Source: Epithemia pelagica (lineage: Eukaryota > Bacillariophyta > Bacillariophyceae > Surirellales > Surirellaceae). Taken from it: DNA of 64,000 nucleotides. Location of the stretch: contig OX337228.1 of NCBI GenBank assembly GCA_946965045.2, positions 5,084,001 to 5,148,000 on the forward strand. The letters are read 5' to 3'. Both the position numbers and the translations under genes were made by a program. Position 1 is the stretch's first letter. The number at the start of each line of letters is the position of its first letter. The notes below the pieces were generated by a model that saw nothing but the letters and a program-made list of their open reading frames with translations, did not search any database and was not told the DNA's origin. Shown here piece by piece: positions 1 through 11,145 of the stretch.

Positions 1-561
1 AAGGCAAAGAAAGAGCAAAAAGACACGAACGGTCGTGCAATGTTTTACGGACACTCCAAAATGTGAAGATGTGGTCCAACCAGTCGTTGTTGGCATGAGC
101 TTGTGTTGGCGTCTTGTAGAGCTCGTCAGTAGTTGCTGCTATACGAGAAACCAGCCGACCCACCAAGTCGGTCCAAGAAGGAAACGGCAACGATACGAAC
201 TAAAGAGAATCAATGAGTACCGTCGTGATCCTATGGATCATACAACGTATCATAAAGCGACGAAAAGGGCACTCAGGAAATATGAACAAGATCGAAGGAA
301 TCCGAGCAGCCTTCTATATAGCGTACATGAGTACGTGTTCTGCAACGAAAAGTGCGTTTTGGTTTTTTGTTTTGGGGGCCGGATCTTTTTCCCGTTAGGC
401 GTCGGTCACACCGATTCCCGTTCCTGATTCCTGACTACCGACTACCGACTCCCATTTTCACTGGCGGCAGAGATTGCGCCCATGATCCTTGATACCGCGA
501 CTTTGCCATTGAAGATTGAAGGAGCGATTCTCTCCTACCCACATCTTCAAAGACTTTGACC
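1..561. other. Left edge, no convincing gene
   Basis: Upstream region of the SF3B3 gene. An open frame at 35-427 exists but has unremarkable composition (many Cys and Arg, no domain) and looks like chance. The last ~60 bases before position 562 would be the SF3B3 5' UTR. I see no repeat or RNA gene here. Confidence 0.5.
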
Positions 562-3500
562 ATGAAATTGTTGGATGTTCGCTTGCGTCCCTCGTCAGGG
601 GTGATACAATCATGTTTGGGATCCTTCTCGGCTCCTGGAAAAGAGGAGATTCTTCTCATCAAACCTGGAGGAACGATCGAGCTTCATGCCATCCTCACGA
701 CCGTGTCCAACAACAACGCCGAGGAAGAGGAGGATGAGGAGGGTCCCCGTACCTATTTGAAACTCGTCACGCGAACAGAAACAAGAAGTATCTTACGGTC
801 CTGTTCGGTCTTTCGATTTCAAGGCGAGCAACGTGACGTTGTTGTGGTAGGATGTGACAGTGGTGCCGTTTCGGTATTGGAATTCAAAGATGGTGTCTCG
901 GCTGTTCTGCACTGCACCGAGTTTGGCAAAACCGGATGCCGAAGAGCCACGCCAGGACAATATGTGGCGAGTGATCCCAAAGGTCGTGCCATTATGATTG
1001 CTGCCGTCGAAAAACGAAAGCTAGTTTACGTTCTTAATCGAGATGCGACCGGAAAACCGACAATTGCCAGTCCGTTGGAAGCCAATCGGGGTCGGGCCAT
1101 TACACTCACAACAGCGGGAATTGACAATGGCTTTGATAATCCAATCTTTGCCTCCTTAGAAATACAGTACGATGACGAACATGAAGATTCAACACGTCCT
1201 TCTGCCAACGATGATGCACCTGAAACACAATTGGCCTACTACGAACTCGATCTCGGTTTGAATCACGTGAGTCGAAGATGGGCTAGCACCACGTTGAGGG
1301 GAGCCTGCTGTCTTGCGGCCGTGCCGGGGGTGGCAGATGGAGGTCCCGGCGGAGTCCTTGTGGGAAGTGAGGACTGGCTCGAGTATCTCCATGATACTAT
1401 GGACATGGATACCATGCATGGAGGAATTGCTGGTAGAATTTGCTGTGCACTCCCGCGCCGACGATTGCACCCCAAAGAACGCTCCATCTTGATCACCAAC
1501 GTTACGGTACATCGACAGAAAAAGTCGCGCTTCTTTGCCCTGGCTCAAACCGAACTGGGCGATCTGTACAAGATTACTGTGCAACTCGATCCTGCAGCCG
1601 AAAGTCCAACCGTACTCGGTCTGGAAGCAGCACTTTTGGATACTCTCCCTCCCGTCTGTTCCATGAATGTGAGCAAGATGGGCTACCTGTTTGCGGCAGC
1701 CGAAACAGCCGATCATCACTTGTACCAGTTTTTGCGCTTTGATTTGCCCGATGCACCGACCTGTACCTCCAAGGACTGCAAAGAAGAACTGGGGAAACTG
1801 GACAATGGCGATTCGTCCTTGACGTCTCTTCGAACGGTGGCGTCCAAAGTTGCACCCACCTTTGATCCCACGGATCTGAAAAACTTGCGAACGGTTCACC
1901 GACTGGATAACTTTTCCCCATCCACCGGTGTCATGATTGGAGAGTTGGCGGGAGACGAAGTTAGTCCCCAAATCTATCTCATGTCAGGACGCGGACCAAC
2001 AAGCGCCATGCAAATTATTCGTCATGGTGTATCCGTAATCGAATTGGCTGTAAGTGATTTACCCGGTGTTCCTGGTGCAATCTATACCGTCACTGATAAC
2101 ACAAGGAGCGAGGACGGGGGAAATGGCACTGAAGACACAAGTGGACCAAGAAATGATCGTTTCATTGTCGTTAGCTTTGCTGACGCAACCTTGGTACTCA
2201 GTGTCGGTGAGAGCGTGGAAGAAGTGGGAAAGGACTCCGGCTTGGCGACCAATACTCCGACGTTGGCCTGCTCTGCCCTGGGTGACGACGGAGCGGTTTG
2301 TCAGGTGCACCCCTCTGGAATTCGGCATGCGGAAGTTGTGAACGGAATCCCGAAAAGTAAACAGTGGCACTGTCCTGGGCTCAAACGCATTGAATGCGGG
2401 AGTGCCAATCGATACCAAGTCCTGATTGCGCTAGCTGGTGGTGAAGTTATTTATTTTGAGTTTGACCCGGAAAGTGGAAATCTCATGGAAAAAACTAGCA
2501 TGGAACTGAGAGCCGACGTGTGTTCCTTGGATGTGGGGAAAATTCCAGAAGGACGAAGTCGAAGTATTTTTGGTGCTGTGGGGTGTAGAGACCAAACGGT
2601 TCGCATTGTCAGCCTCCAACGAGACAAGCTACTGGTACAACAGAGCAGTATTGCCTTGAAATCGCGTCCTCAGTCAGTATCTTTGGTCAATTGGTTCAGT
2701 GGTAATGACGGGACTGACGAAGAACTTGATCTAGTGGTCGGATTGGATGATGGGAGCTCCCTACGCGCTACCGTTGACAATGTCACTGGCGCTATCGGTA
2801 CCGGCGCTGCAGCACGGTTTCTTGGAACAAGACCAGTTGAAGTGTCGACGATTTCTCTAAGCTCCGACGTTGCCACCCTTCTTCTGTCCTCTCGGCCATG
2901 GATCGGTCGGCATGACGCAACATCAGGGAAATACATCATGTCTCCACTCTCATATGTGCCGCTTGACCATGGATGCTTGTTTCGCTCTGAAATGATTCGT
3001 GAAGGAATCGTTGCTACGGCAGGAAATACACTCCGTATCCTTTCGATTGATTCGGCCGCAATAGAATCAGGAGAAGATGAAGCCTTCAACTCGCAACGAA
3101 TCAAATTGAGGTACACTCCTCGGCAAATGACTCTGCTGTCGACAACTCCAGATGCGTCTTCTCAGAGCAGTAACGGGAAAGTCGTTATTGCTGTCGCCGA
3201 GAGTGACCACAACGAGTATGGCTTCGAAGCCAAAGAGGCGATGGGCATCGATGCGCAAGGAAAACGCAAAGTAGAGAAAAAAGACCAAGGCGACGCAATG
3301 GATATGGACGAAGACAGCGACAATGAAGGTGGAGATGCAAAGAAGGAAGACGAAGATGAGGAAGACGATGAAGAAGGTCTCGAGGAAAAGAAAACAGCCA
3401 TTCGTGGACCCATTCCCTCTGGCAAAGGCAACTGGGGATCCTGTGTGAGAATTCTAGATCCTGCGAATCAATGTGTCACTCTGGACTGTGTCGAGATGGG

Positions 3501-4494
3501 ACGAAACGAGGCCGCACTATGCTGTGCCTCCGTTCGATTTCACTCAAAAGGAAGGGAATCGTTCTTGGCAATTGGGGTTGTGGCTGGTATGACTTTGCAT
3601 CCGCTCAAACAATCAAGCAGTTACATCCTTCTTTATCGAATTCTTGCAGGCCGGCTGCAGCTTTTACATCGAACGACGGTCGATGATGGCCCTGTCTTAT
3701 CACTCGCTCACTTTGAAGGCAGACTGTTGGTAGGCATTGGCAGCACATTGCGGCTCTATGAGATGGGGAAACGGCAGCTTTTACGAAAATGTGAGCTTCG
3801 GGCTCTGTCAACTCACGTCAAGACGATTCAAACGGTTGGAGACCGTGCATTTGTCGGCGATATGATTCAATCCATTCGCATTGTACGATACCAGGCGTCA
3901 GCAAACAGACTTGTTCTAGTTGCAAGCGACCCTTGTCCGAGAACCATTGTATGTCAAGAGATGCTGGACTGGAACACAGTCGCCGTGGGGGACAAGTTTG
4001 GTTGTATTTCAATTCTTCGATTGCCTGAGTCGGCCGAGTTGAGCGTCATGGACCTTTCGAGCACAGGGTCCCTTTGGGACACGACAAAAGCGGACATGGT
4101 TCCTCGTTTGGAGCTCGTGGCCCAGTACTACGTTGGGGAAGTCGTTACGGGATTGACACGAGCGGCGCTCGTAGCTGGTGGATCAGATTCATTGATTTAT
4201 GTCACAGTGGCAGGAAAGGTCGCTGCCTTGGTGCCGTTGACGTCTCGAGACGATGTCGACTTTTATGAACAACTTGAGTCGGCAGTTCGAACCCATGCTC
4301 CTCGGCCGACTGGTAGAGATCCCAAGGCATATCGTTCCTTTTATGCTCCTGCGATGCACGTGGTTGATGGGGACCTGTGTGATGCATTCAATGGACTTTC
4401 TCACGATAGTCAGACTCAGATAGCAGACATGCTTGGACGAGAAACCGGGACGATAAAGAAAAAGCTTGAAGATACCCGTAACACGCTATTGTAA
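562..4494 (+). CDS. SF3B3: Splicing factor 3B subunit 3 (SF3b130/RSE1)
   Basis: Intronless, 1310 aa, close to the usual ~1200. SF3B3 is the large WD40-type beta-propeller scaffold of the SF3b part of U2 snRNP in the nucleus and belongs to the CPSF160/DDB1 family. The C-terminal third carries the CPSF_A-type region: GNWGSCVRILDP, the DDGPVLSLAHFEGRLLVGIG stretch, GDKFGCISILRLP and FYAPAMHVVDGDLCDAF near the end, ordered as in RSE1/SAP130. A highly acidic Glu/Asp/Lys insert lies at about residues 900-950, where other SF3B3 proteins have a shorter linker. The in-frame codon two triplets upstream (556) is TTG, so ATG 562 (MKLLDVRLRPSSG) is taken as the start. DDB1 or CPSF160 would differ in the C-terminal signature. 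Confidence 0.93.
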   Translation: MKLLDVRLRPSSGVIQSCLGSFSAPGKEEILLIKPGGTIELHAILTTVSNNNAEEEEDEEGPRTYLKLVTRTETRSILRSCSVFRFQGEQRDVVVVGCDSGAVSVLEFKDGVSAVLHCTEFGKTGCRRATPGQYVASDPKGRAIMIAAVEKRKLVYVLNRDATGKPTIASPLEANRGRAITLTTAGIDNGFDNPIFASLEIQYDDEHEDSTRPSANDDAPETQLAYYELDLGLNHVSRRWASTTLRGACCLAAVPGVADGGPGGVLVGSEDWLEYLHDTMDMDTMHGGIAGRICCALPRRRLHPKERSILITNVTVHRQKKSRFFALAQTELGDLYKITVQLDPAAESPTVLGLEAALLDTLPPVCSMNVSKMGYLFAAAETADHHLYQFLRFDLPDAPTCTSKDCKEELGKLDNGDSSLTSLRTVASKVAPTFDPTDLKNLRTVHRLDNFSPSTGVMIGELAGDEVSPQIYLMSGRGPTSAMQIIRHGVSVIELAVSDLPGVPGAIYTVTDNTRSEDGGNGTEDTSGPRNDRFIVVSFADATLVLSVGESVEEVGKDSGLATNTPTLACSALGDDGAVCQVHPSGIRHAEVVNGIPKSKQWHCPGLKRIECGSANRYQVLIALAGGEVIYFEFDPESGNLMEKTSMELRADVCSLDVGKIPEGRSRSIFGAVGCRDQTVRIVSLQRDKLLVQQSSIALKSRPQSVSLVNWFSGNDGTDEELDLVVGLDDGSSLRATVDNVTGAIGTGAAARFLGTRPVEVSTISLSSDVATLLLSSRPWIGRHDATSGKYIMSPLSYVPLDHGCLFRSEMIREGIVATAGNTLRILSIDSAAIESGEDEAFNSQRIKLRYTPRQMTLLSTTPDASSQSSNGKVVIAVAESDHNEYGFEAKEAMGIDAQGKRKVEKKDQGDAMDMDEDSDNEGGDAKKEDEDEEDDEEGLEEKKTAIRGPIPSGKGNWGSCVRILDPANQCVTLDCVEMGRNEAALCCASVRFHSKGRESFLAIGVVAGMTLHPLKQSSSYILLYRILAGRLQLLHRTTVDDGPVLSLAHFEGRLLVGIGSTLRLYEMGKRQLLRKCELRALSTHVKTIQTVGDRAFVGDMIQSIRIVRYQASANRLVLVASDPCPRTIVCQEMLDWNTVAVGDKFGCISILRLPESAELSVMDLSSTGSLWDTTKADMVPRLELVAQYYVGEVVTGLTRAALVAGGSDSLIYVTVAGKVAALVPLTSRDDVDFYEQLESAVRTHAPRPTGRDPKAYRSFYAPAMHVVDGDLCDAFNGLSHDSQTQIADMLGRETGTIKKKLEDTRNTLL

Positions 4495-4743
4495 CAAGTT
4501 TTCAGCAATGCAAACCTTGAGATTAAGACTCACTTACTTTAGAAATTCTTTTTGGAATCGATACCATCTACCCATACTGATATTTCGGGGTTAAAGGCCA
4601 GCACAAGGAAGTTGCGCACATTGCTAACCTGTCCTTGGATGTAGAGTTTCCCCTAGCCCATAGCAGTGGGTAGCATCTGCAGCATTTCAAAAACACAATG
4701 GTGACTTTCACGCACCTCAGTTTGAATTGATTATTGTTATCGA

Positions 4744-5274
4744 ATGACCCGTACGATATTTGTTACCGTCGGCACTACATTGTTCGATAAACTCATTGAA
4801 AGTGTTTCATCGTTAGAAGCTCTTGGTTGGATGAATCGGAATGGGTACACAGAATTGATCGTACAGTACGGAAGGGGAAAGAAACCAGTTCTGGACGCGG
4901 TGATCCTTTCTAAGAAAAACATCACAGCTGAGGTGTATGATTTCAAGCCTAGTTTGGCAGATGATATGGCGAAATCCGACTTGGTCATTAGTCACGCCGG
5001 TGCTGGTACCGTAAGCGAAGTTCTGCAACTTAGAAAACCCCGACTTGTGGTCGTTGTGAACACTCTTCTCATGGACAACCACCAGCTGGAGCTTGCTCAT
5101 GCGATGAAGCGTCGGGGATATCTGTTTGTTGTTGATTCTCCTGAGAAACTCTCTGCCCTGACAGTGTGGGACGAATTCGAAAAATTCAGTCCGAGACCAC
5201 AAGACCCCACGGAGGGTGATAGCTTTTCGAGAATTCTGAATGGATTTCTTGGGCTTGACAGCTCCCAAACGTAA
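4744..5274 (+). CDS. ALG13: ALG13-type UDP-GlcNAc transferase catalytic subunit
   Basis: Intronless, 176 aa, typical of yeast-type stand-alone Alg13. The protein starts with the glycosyltransferase-28 signature IFVTVGTTLFDKLI. It also carries SDLVISHAGAGTVSEVL and the ALG13-type PRLVVVVNTLLMDNHQLELA segment. With membrane-bound Alg14, Alg13 adds the second GlcNAc to dolichol-PP-GlcNAc on the cytosolic face of the ER, an early step in N-glycan assembly. No transmembrane segment or signal peptide is visible, in line with recruitment by Alg14. It follows SF3B3 on the same strand after a 249-bp gap that holds nothing recognisable. Confidence 0.92.
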   Translation: MTRTIFVTVGTTLFDKLIESVSSLEALGWMNRNGYTELIVQYGRGKKPVLDAVILSKKNITAEVYDFKPSLADDMAKSDLVISHAGAGTVSEVLQLRKPRLVVVVNTLLMDNHQLELAHAMKRRGYLFVVDSPEKLSALTVWDEFEKFSPRPQDPTEGDSFSRILNGFLGLDSSQT

Positions 5275-5471
5275 AATGTGAACAATCATTCAGCTATTGT
5301 ATGGGTGTAGAGGGCCTCGAAATGAGTAATGACAGTAGATCTATGATACTGAACAATGAATCCTAGAAATATCTTTAAACATGAGTGAGGACAACTACCG
5401 GTAGAGTCCCGAGATGAATTGACATTGCGGCAAAAATAATTCAGCATTTCAAATGTTGCGTAGAGATGGAA

Positions 5472-6000
5472 CTATTTGGCAGCTGCTCTTGCAGCCGCAC
5501 GCGCCTGCACTTTGGCCCACTTGTCCCTTCGTCGCTGACCCTCGGTTTTCTTTTCCACTCTAGGCGGTTCGATCATCTTTTCTAGTTTCTCCGTGATCTC
5601 GGTCATCCGAATCATGTCCTCGTCGTACTTCTCGTTGAATCGATCATATGCCTCTTTCCATTCTGGTTCCAAGTCGGCCGCTTCTTCTGGTGTAAAAAAT
5701 CGAACCTTAGTCCACTTTTCCTGAATGGCGAGAATTTGTTTTTGGTTATCAGTCATCTGATCCTCAGGTGTTGTACCTGATAAAATCAGACGGCTCTGCT
5801 TCTGGGGACGCAAAATCCCTGACGAAAATCAAGAGAGAGCATGTTAAGTATGCGTTGTTGATGGAGAAGTCACAACCACACATTGGCAAGCTTGTGCAGC
5901 AAAAGTCGTACGCATAATCAAATACACTCGATCCCAGTTACGTACCAAAAGCAGATGCCCCTGAAAGAAGCATGAGAAAAGAGAACGCAGTGCACTTCAT
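5472..6000 (-). CDS. Small plastid-targeted protein, unknown function
   Basis: Two exons on the minus strand: 6000-5946 and 5818-5472, with a GT-AG intron of 127 bp; 133 aa. Exon 1 encodes MKCTAFSFLMLLSGASAF, a signal peptide ending in the diatom ASAF plastid-targeting motif, and the intron falls directly after it. The mature part is hydrophilic and charged: ILRPQKQSRLILSG, then acidic and aromatic residues (TPEEAADLEPEWKEAYDRF). The C-terminus is basic and Ala/Arg-rich (RRRDKWAKVQARAAARAAAK), which could bind nucleic acid or a ribosome. I do not recognise the family. The open frame alone starts at 5813 without ATG, so the upstream exon is needed. Confidence 0.75.
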
Positions 6001-6569
6001 CTTGTTTACGATATCTTCTTTCTTTCAATAGACTCTTCGCGGACGGCGATTGATGGTTGTGAATGTGATGGTGCGTTATTGCGTGTGTGATGTGAGTGAT
6101 GTAAGACAGACGCGAAAAAAAGTGTCAGAGTCAGAAGTCCGTCCTTCGACCGGACCCGATCATGCATATGCATTCGCCCCACGATGCACAGACTCGAATT
6201 CATCATGTCACGTACAAGTCAACAAATGCCAAATAAAACAATGTAGTCCTTCTTTTGTGTTTACTGTTTACAATTTCTCTGCTTGAAGGCGTAAGTGGGT
6301 ATCCCACTGTGGAACCCGATCTACAATACGTGGGACGTGAAAGATGATTTATGGCACGAGATATCTACTCTCTATTCTGTGATCCACTTCATCGTCCAAT
6401 CCCAGCTCACAGCCTTCCTGATATCCATTTGGATCGCACAAAATCTGTTTTGGCGCCACGGGACTCCTACACTAGTGGTATCGTCTGGAATTGCAAAAAG
6501 TAACAAAAATCAATATCGACTATCCCCATGCACAAGAAAACACCATCACTTTCTTGACTTGCACAAGAA
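6001..6569. other. Divergent intergenic region
   Basis: This 569-bp gap lies between the divergently transcribed plastid-protein gene and the DUF6824/PDZ/PHD gene, so it should hold both promoters. Open frames at 6050-6286 and 6295-6597 look like chance. No clear repeat was seen. Confidence 0.4.
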
Positions 6570-9500
6570 ATGGATGAAAAATCACCGACAAAAGTAGGTC
6601 ATAATGACGACGAGGACGAGTCACAGTCTTGTGACTCGAATCAATCTCGAAATCTTTTGGAAGAGGGCAATAGCCGGACGAGTCCTGGCTCGGAACGGAA
6701 CAATGCTGCGAAGCGACTTGACGACCATGACTTTGACCAGGCCTCTCCTCCACCGTCCCAGACTTGTGAAGAAATACCGGTCCATGTTGGTTCGTCTTTT
6801 GTAGGAATGAGCCAACGGGAAGTCGAAGCGGTGACATGGTTAGCTCGAGCCAAAGGCCAAGACGATGCTCAACCCTCGAGAAACAGAGACGATGCAAAGC
6901 AGAACAAAAGCCCAAACTTGGTTGAGAGTCCGCCAAAGGATGAGAATGTACAGCCCAGCGTTGTTCCGGATTTTAGCTCTTCGCCGAGGGGAGCAATCTC
7001 ATCCACTCAGTCATCCCCAAAGATTGAGCAATCCCGCGCAGCAAATCGGTCTAGCATGGAGGCTGCCAAAGAATCCATTCGCGAACTGAACCCAAACGAC
7101 GTAGTTTTTAATAGCAGACAAGACATTCAGCGTAGTGGCAACCTTCAGGTAATTCCCACAAAATCAATGCGGCCGCAATTCCTTGGAGTATGGTCAACCG
7201 TGTCTCACAGATTCTTTTTCTTTTGCTGATGTGCAGTTTTATGAGTTGGTAAGGCAAGCCAGCAAAGACTACCGAAGTGCTAGCCCCGATGAGAAAACCA
7301 AGATTGCCTGTGACATTGTTCGTACGATGAGATCCATGACCCCCGCGGGACGTTTTGTAGCAAAACGCGAAAAAGAAGATGGTCTGTGGTACGACATTGG
7401 TGATACCAAGGCCTTTGCCAAGGCGACGAAATTACTCTTGAAGGGAAGTGAGCAAGTTCTCATGGCAGCATCAGCAGGCGGGGCGGGCGTTACAGAGTCT
7501 GGTACGTTGACAACAGTGCATGAACAGAAGAAAAGCACCACGAAGCAGGATCCCAAGGATTCTATGAAACTTTCCAAGCGGCCGTTCGTCGCCCCGGAAC
7601 GTGGTCCAATCATGTCCTTACTAGCAACGATCGATGACTATAAGGTTTACAAAGTACAAGTCATATCGGAAGGTACTTTGGGTCTCAAGGTAACACCAGG
7701 GGAAAGAGACACGTTCCCCGCCCCTTTGATCAATCGTTTTCGCAAAGACAATCCCTCAATGAACATTGCTTCATACGCAATGAGCCGTGTCGAAAGCGTA
7801 CAAAAAGGTTCTTTGGGGAAACAGGCAGGAATCATGGATGGTGATTGGTTTGTCGACCACAAAGAGGACGACGACAAGGTCATAATCCGGCCAATCTCGA
7901 GCCACGAGGTACGAAAACTTGCTTGTGACACACCAAGACCCATCCAGTTCACCATTGCGAGGCGTGTTCTGTCAGAGCCCAGGAAGAAACCGAAGAAAAA
8001 AGTCTTGCGGAAGGTACTTCCCCGGTCCTCGAAGAACGCCTCCCAACATGATCCTCCAATTGTTCCCTTTTGCCTCAAGTGTAGACGTGGGGATGACGTT
8101 GACAAGCTTCATCATCCTTGGTGTCCAAGAAATCCAGAGTTTGAAAACTCTGGAGCTGATGAGATTTTCGATCGCCTCGAATATGGATGTAAAATGCAAT
8201 GTGGACGATGCATATCCGAGTTCAAGTCTGGCCGACGGTGTGATGAGCTGGAGCACAACGATGCATGCCAGAAAAAAATTCGAGAAACGATAAAGCAAAA
8301 GAAGGCGAAGAAAAAGCCTCAGTCCCCCAAGAAAAAACAAAAACCATTGTCCAAGACCAACTGCAAAGAAGGTGTGGGACTTGAACGCAAGTTTGCTGAC
8401 TCGTCGATGGGGTATGTAGACGACGAAGTTGATGGCTCCGCGGTAGAATTGATGGATGTCGGAGACGAAGACGTAGAATTCCGAAATCTTGATTATTTGA
8501 TCACCGGCGACATAAAACACGGAGGAATTGAGCTTGTCCCCTGCGATAATCCATGGGGTCCAGAAGGATTTTGTGATGACGACGTTGTTCTGTATTCACC
8601 CCATGGGATTGTCGTAAATTCAGACGTGTTGTTCCCTTCGCCGCACTTTTTCACAGCGGAACCATTCCAGAACTCGTCGTCTTACAAAGAGACACACCAC
8701 ACCCCGTCGGAAGGACTTCAACAGCTTATCCTGACGAGAGACGTAATGTGTCGAAGCCCATGGGGTTTTTCTACTTTTCTCGATGAATCGGGAGGAGGAG
8801 CATGTCTAGTTGCTCATGTCGATAATTTAGGACCTGCAAGTGCAGCAGTAAGTTTTTGAATGCTGTTTAGTTTGCTTCGTGCTTTATATCCACTTACCTC
8901 ACCTTCTCCGTGATGCACAAATGAAAGGAATTTCTGGGAGCGTCGCCACTGAAATCGCCTCTGAGACCAAAAGATATGATTCTGGCTGTAAACGGGAAAC
9001 CAGTCAGTGACATGAACGAAGAAATGCTCGAAATCGAGCTTGGCTCTAGTGGACAAAGACTCTACGTACTTGTTTCGAGGTACAAATTTGAATCAGAAAC
9101 CATGGCAACGGAGGGGCAGAGGAAAATGCTTATTCTTCCAAGAGTGGAAGCCTCCATGAAAGTAGGACACAAGCCATATAGGAACCAGTCAGCAAGCAAC
9201 CTGGGAGAGCTTGAAGGAGGAGATCTCATCGAAACTCCCACCGAGGTCTCACAAGAAAAACTTGGGAATGAAGGTCCGAAGCATGGGGGCGGAAAGCTCT
9301 CAGTTCACAATGTTGGCAAGAATGTTTTATCTTACCAAGAGCCGAACAATGACTCAGGATCGGGGAGCGTAGCCAACCCATCTCCAACCAATTTGTCCAC
9401 TGTATCAACGCAGTCATCAAAAGGAGAGGACGAGGAAAGTAACAGCTCAATCGGAACGGAAGAAAGTGAGGATGACGGAGAGGCATGTATGGGTTGTGTT

Positions 9501-10010
9501 TGTGGCCAAATTCATCAAAAATTAAAGGTGTATTGGATTCAATGTGGTGGCTGTAAGTCGTGGTACAATGTGGCACCAAAATGCGTTGGATTTGACTGTC
9601 AAGCGGCGTCGAATCGGAGCTGGGAATGCCCTGCCTGTTGTGAGCAGAAAGGGTGTGCCTCCTCACATAGTTCACCTGAAGCCAATCCATCGCGTGAAAT
9701 AGTCGATTCATCCGACAGTGCAGAAACGAACGCGAAACACGTTCCAGACAAGGCATCCGAACTAGATGAACCAGGAGCATCCGAAAACGAGGAAGAGAAA
9801 GAACAAGAGAATAGTTTTGAGGAAGGAGCGACGGTTCACATTCGAGAACATGGATGGAGTGGAGTCAACAATCCCGAGGGTGGTGCTTGGGTGGAGAAAT
9901 CGTACAATGACGAGGACGGGGACTTGGTGTACGATGTCAAGTATATTGTAGGAGGATTTCGAAAAAAGGCCATTCTGGCCCGGTATGTACGGCCCTACTC
10001 GTTGGACTGA
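6570..10010 (+). CDS. DUF6824-PDZ-PDZ-PHD multidomain chromatin-type protein
   Basis: Three exons: 6570-7148, 7237-8847, 8928-10010; both introns are phase 0 (88 and 80 bp); 1090 aa. In order: an acidic, polar N-terminus; a DUF6824 domain at about 165-265 (NPNDVVFNSRQD, then TPAGRFVAKREKEDGLWYDI), split by intron 1; a PDZ-like domain at about 330-436; a Lys/Arg linker; a Cys/His cluster at about 472-545 (CLKCRRGDD, CGRCISEF); a second PDZ at about 687-780 (DMILAVNGKPVSDMN); a PHD-type zinc finger at about 917-970 (CMGCVCGQ, CGGCKSWYNV, SWECPACC); and a C-terminal SH3/Tudor-like domain at 1028-1090. The combination suggests a nuclear adaptor reading histone tails, which is inference. DUF6824 has no firm biochemical function that I know. 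Confidence 0.82.
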
Positions 10011-10187
10011 AAGTTCTAGATACAAACTGGTGAACTCAGTTGATGAAAGAGTATCTCGTATGTCAAATAGCCTTTACTACCATGGACATGAGATTACATG
10101 GCATGAGTACTTAAGCAATCGTCTGATGGATGGTCTTATCAATACTAGCTTGTCCATTATATGGTTGATCCCTCAAACAAAAACAGA

Positions 10188-11145
10188 TTATCTGATTACT
10201 TTTGCCTCAGTTCGCAGCTTGGCGATCAAATCGTCAACGCTTTCCACCATGATACCATCTTTTCTAGGAGGAGGCTCCATAACTTCCAGAACCGTGTTTT
10301 GAGGTGCGAGGTCCACATCCATCTCCGTTGCGTCAATAGTGTCTACTGGCTTCTTTTTGGCCTTCATGATATTGGGTAGAGTAGCATAGCGGGGTTCATT
10401 GAGACGCAAGTCACAAGTCACAACAGCAGGCAAGGCCGCTTCAATAGTTTCAGACCCTGTATCAGTCTCCCTTTCCACCACCATCATATCGCCGTCATTG
10501 ATTTCCAATTTTGACACAAATGTGATCTGTGGCCAACCCATCAATCCCGCCAGAAGTGGACCCGTTTGACCTATCATTTCCGAAATGCACCTCACAATGA
10601 GCACCATATTTCACAGTGAAACAGAGACCGCGGCAGATACGCATGAGTCATTTCCATAAATAATTCGCATGATACGTACCACAATCGGAGTCAATACCTT
10701 GCTTTCCCAGCAACACCAAACTTGACTCCTCTTTCTCTGCAACTTTTTTCAAGAGCTGTGCAATCGCGAAAGGTTGCAAATCCATGTAATCGGTTCGCAA
10801 ATCACCAGTTTGGATATGAATACCTCGATCACAACCCATGGCCAACGCCGTTCGAATGGTTTCGGTGCATTGTTTTGGACCAATGCTCACAGCAACCACT
10901 TCCGACGCCTTTTTTGCTTCCTTCAGCCGAACTGCTTCTTCCACGGCAATCTGTGTTGTCCAGAAAAAGACACGATTTAGGGAACGAAAATCCAATTTCT
11001 CGACGCTATTAACCCGTTGCAGAAATCGTACCTCACAAAACGGATTCATGGAATGCTTGACATTGGCGAGATCAATGGTTCCCTTATTGACGCGAACCTT
11101 CACTGCATAGTCCACCACGCGTTTGATACCAACAAGAACTTTCAT
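10188..11145 (-). CDS. ETFB: Electron transfer flavoprotein subunit beta
   Basis: Three exons on the minus strand: 11145-11032, 10950-10680, 10570-10188 (introns 81 and 109 bp); 255 aa, the family's usual length. Joining gives the expected continuity: [20 protein letters not shown] across intron 1 and [21 protein letters not shown] across intron 2. Other ETFB landmarks are [26 protein letters not shown] and [20 protein letters not shown]. With ETF-alpha it forms the mitochondrial FAD/AMP heterodimer that passes electrons from acyl-CoA dehydrogenases to ETF-ubiquinone oxidoreductase. As in other eukaryotic ETFBs there is no obvious long presequence. It converges on the PHD-protein gene. Confidence 0.95.

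Noticed and set aside
35-427. 130-codon open frame at the left edge.
   Set aside because: Odd composition, no domain, and no homologue comes to mind; the start is in a gene-free leader. Treated as chance.
1189-1971. 260-codon minus-strand frame inside SF3B3.
   Set aside because: Antisense shadow of a strongly conserved coding gene; no independent features.
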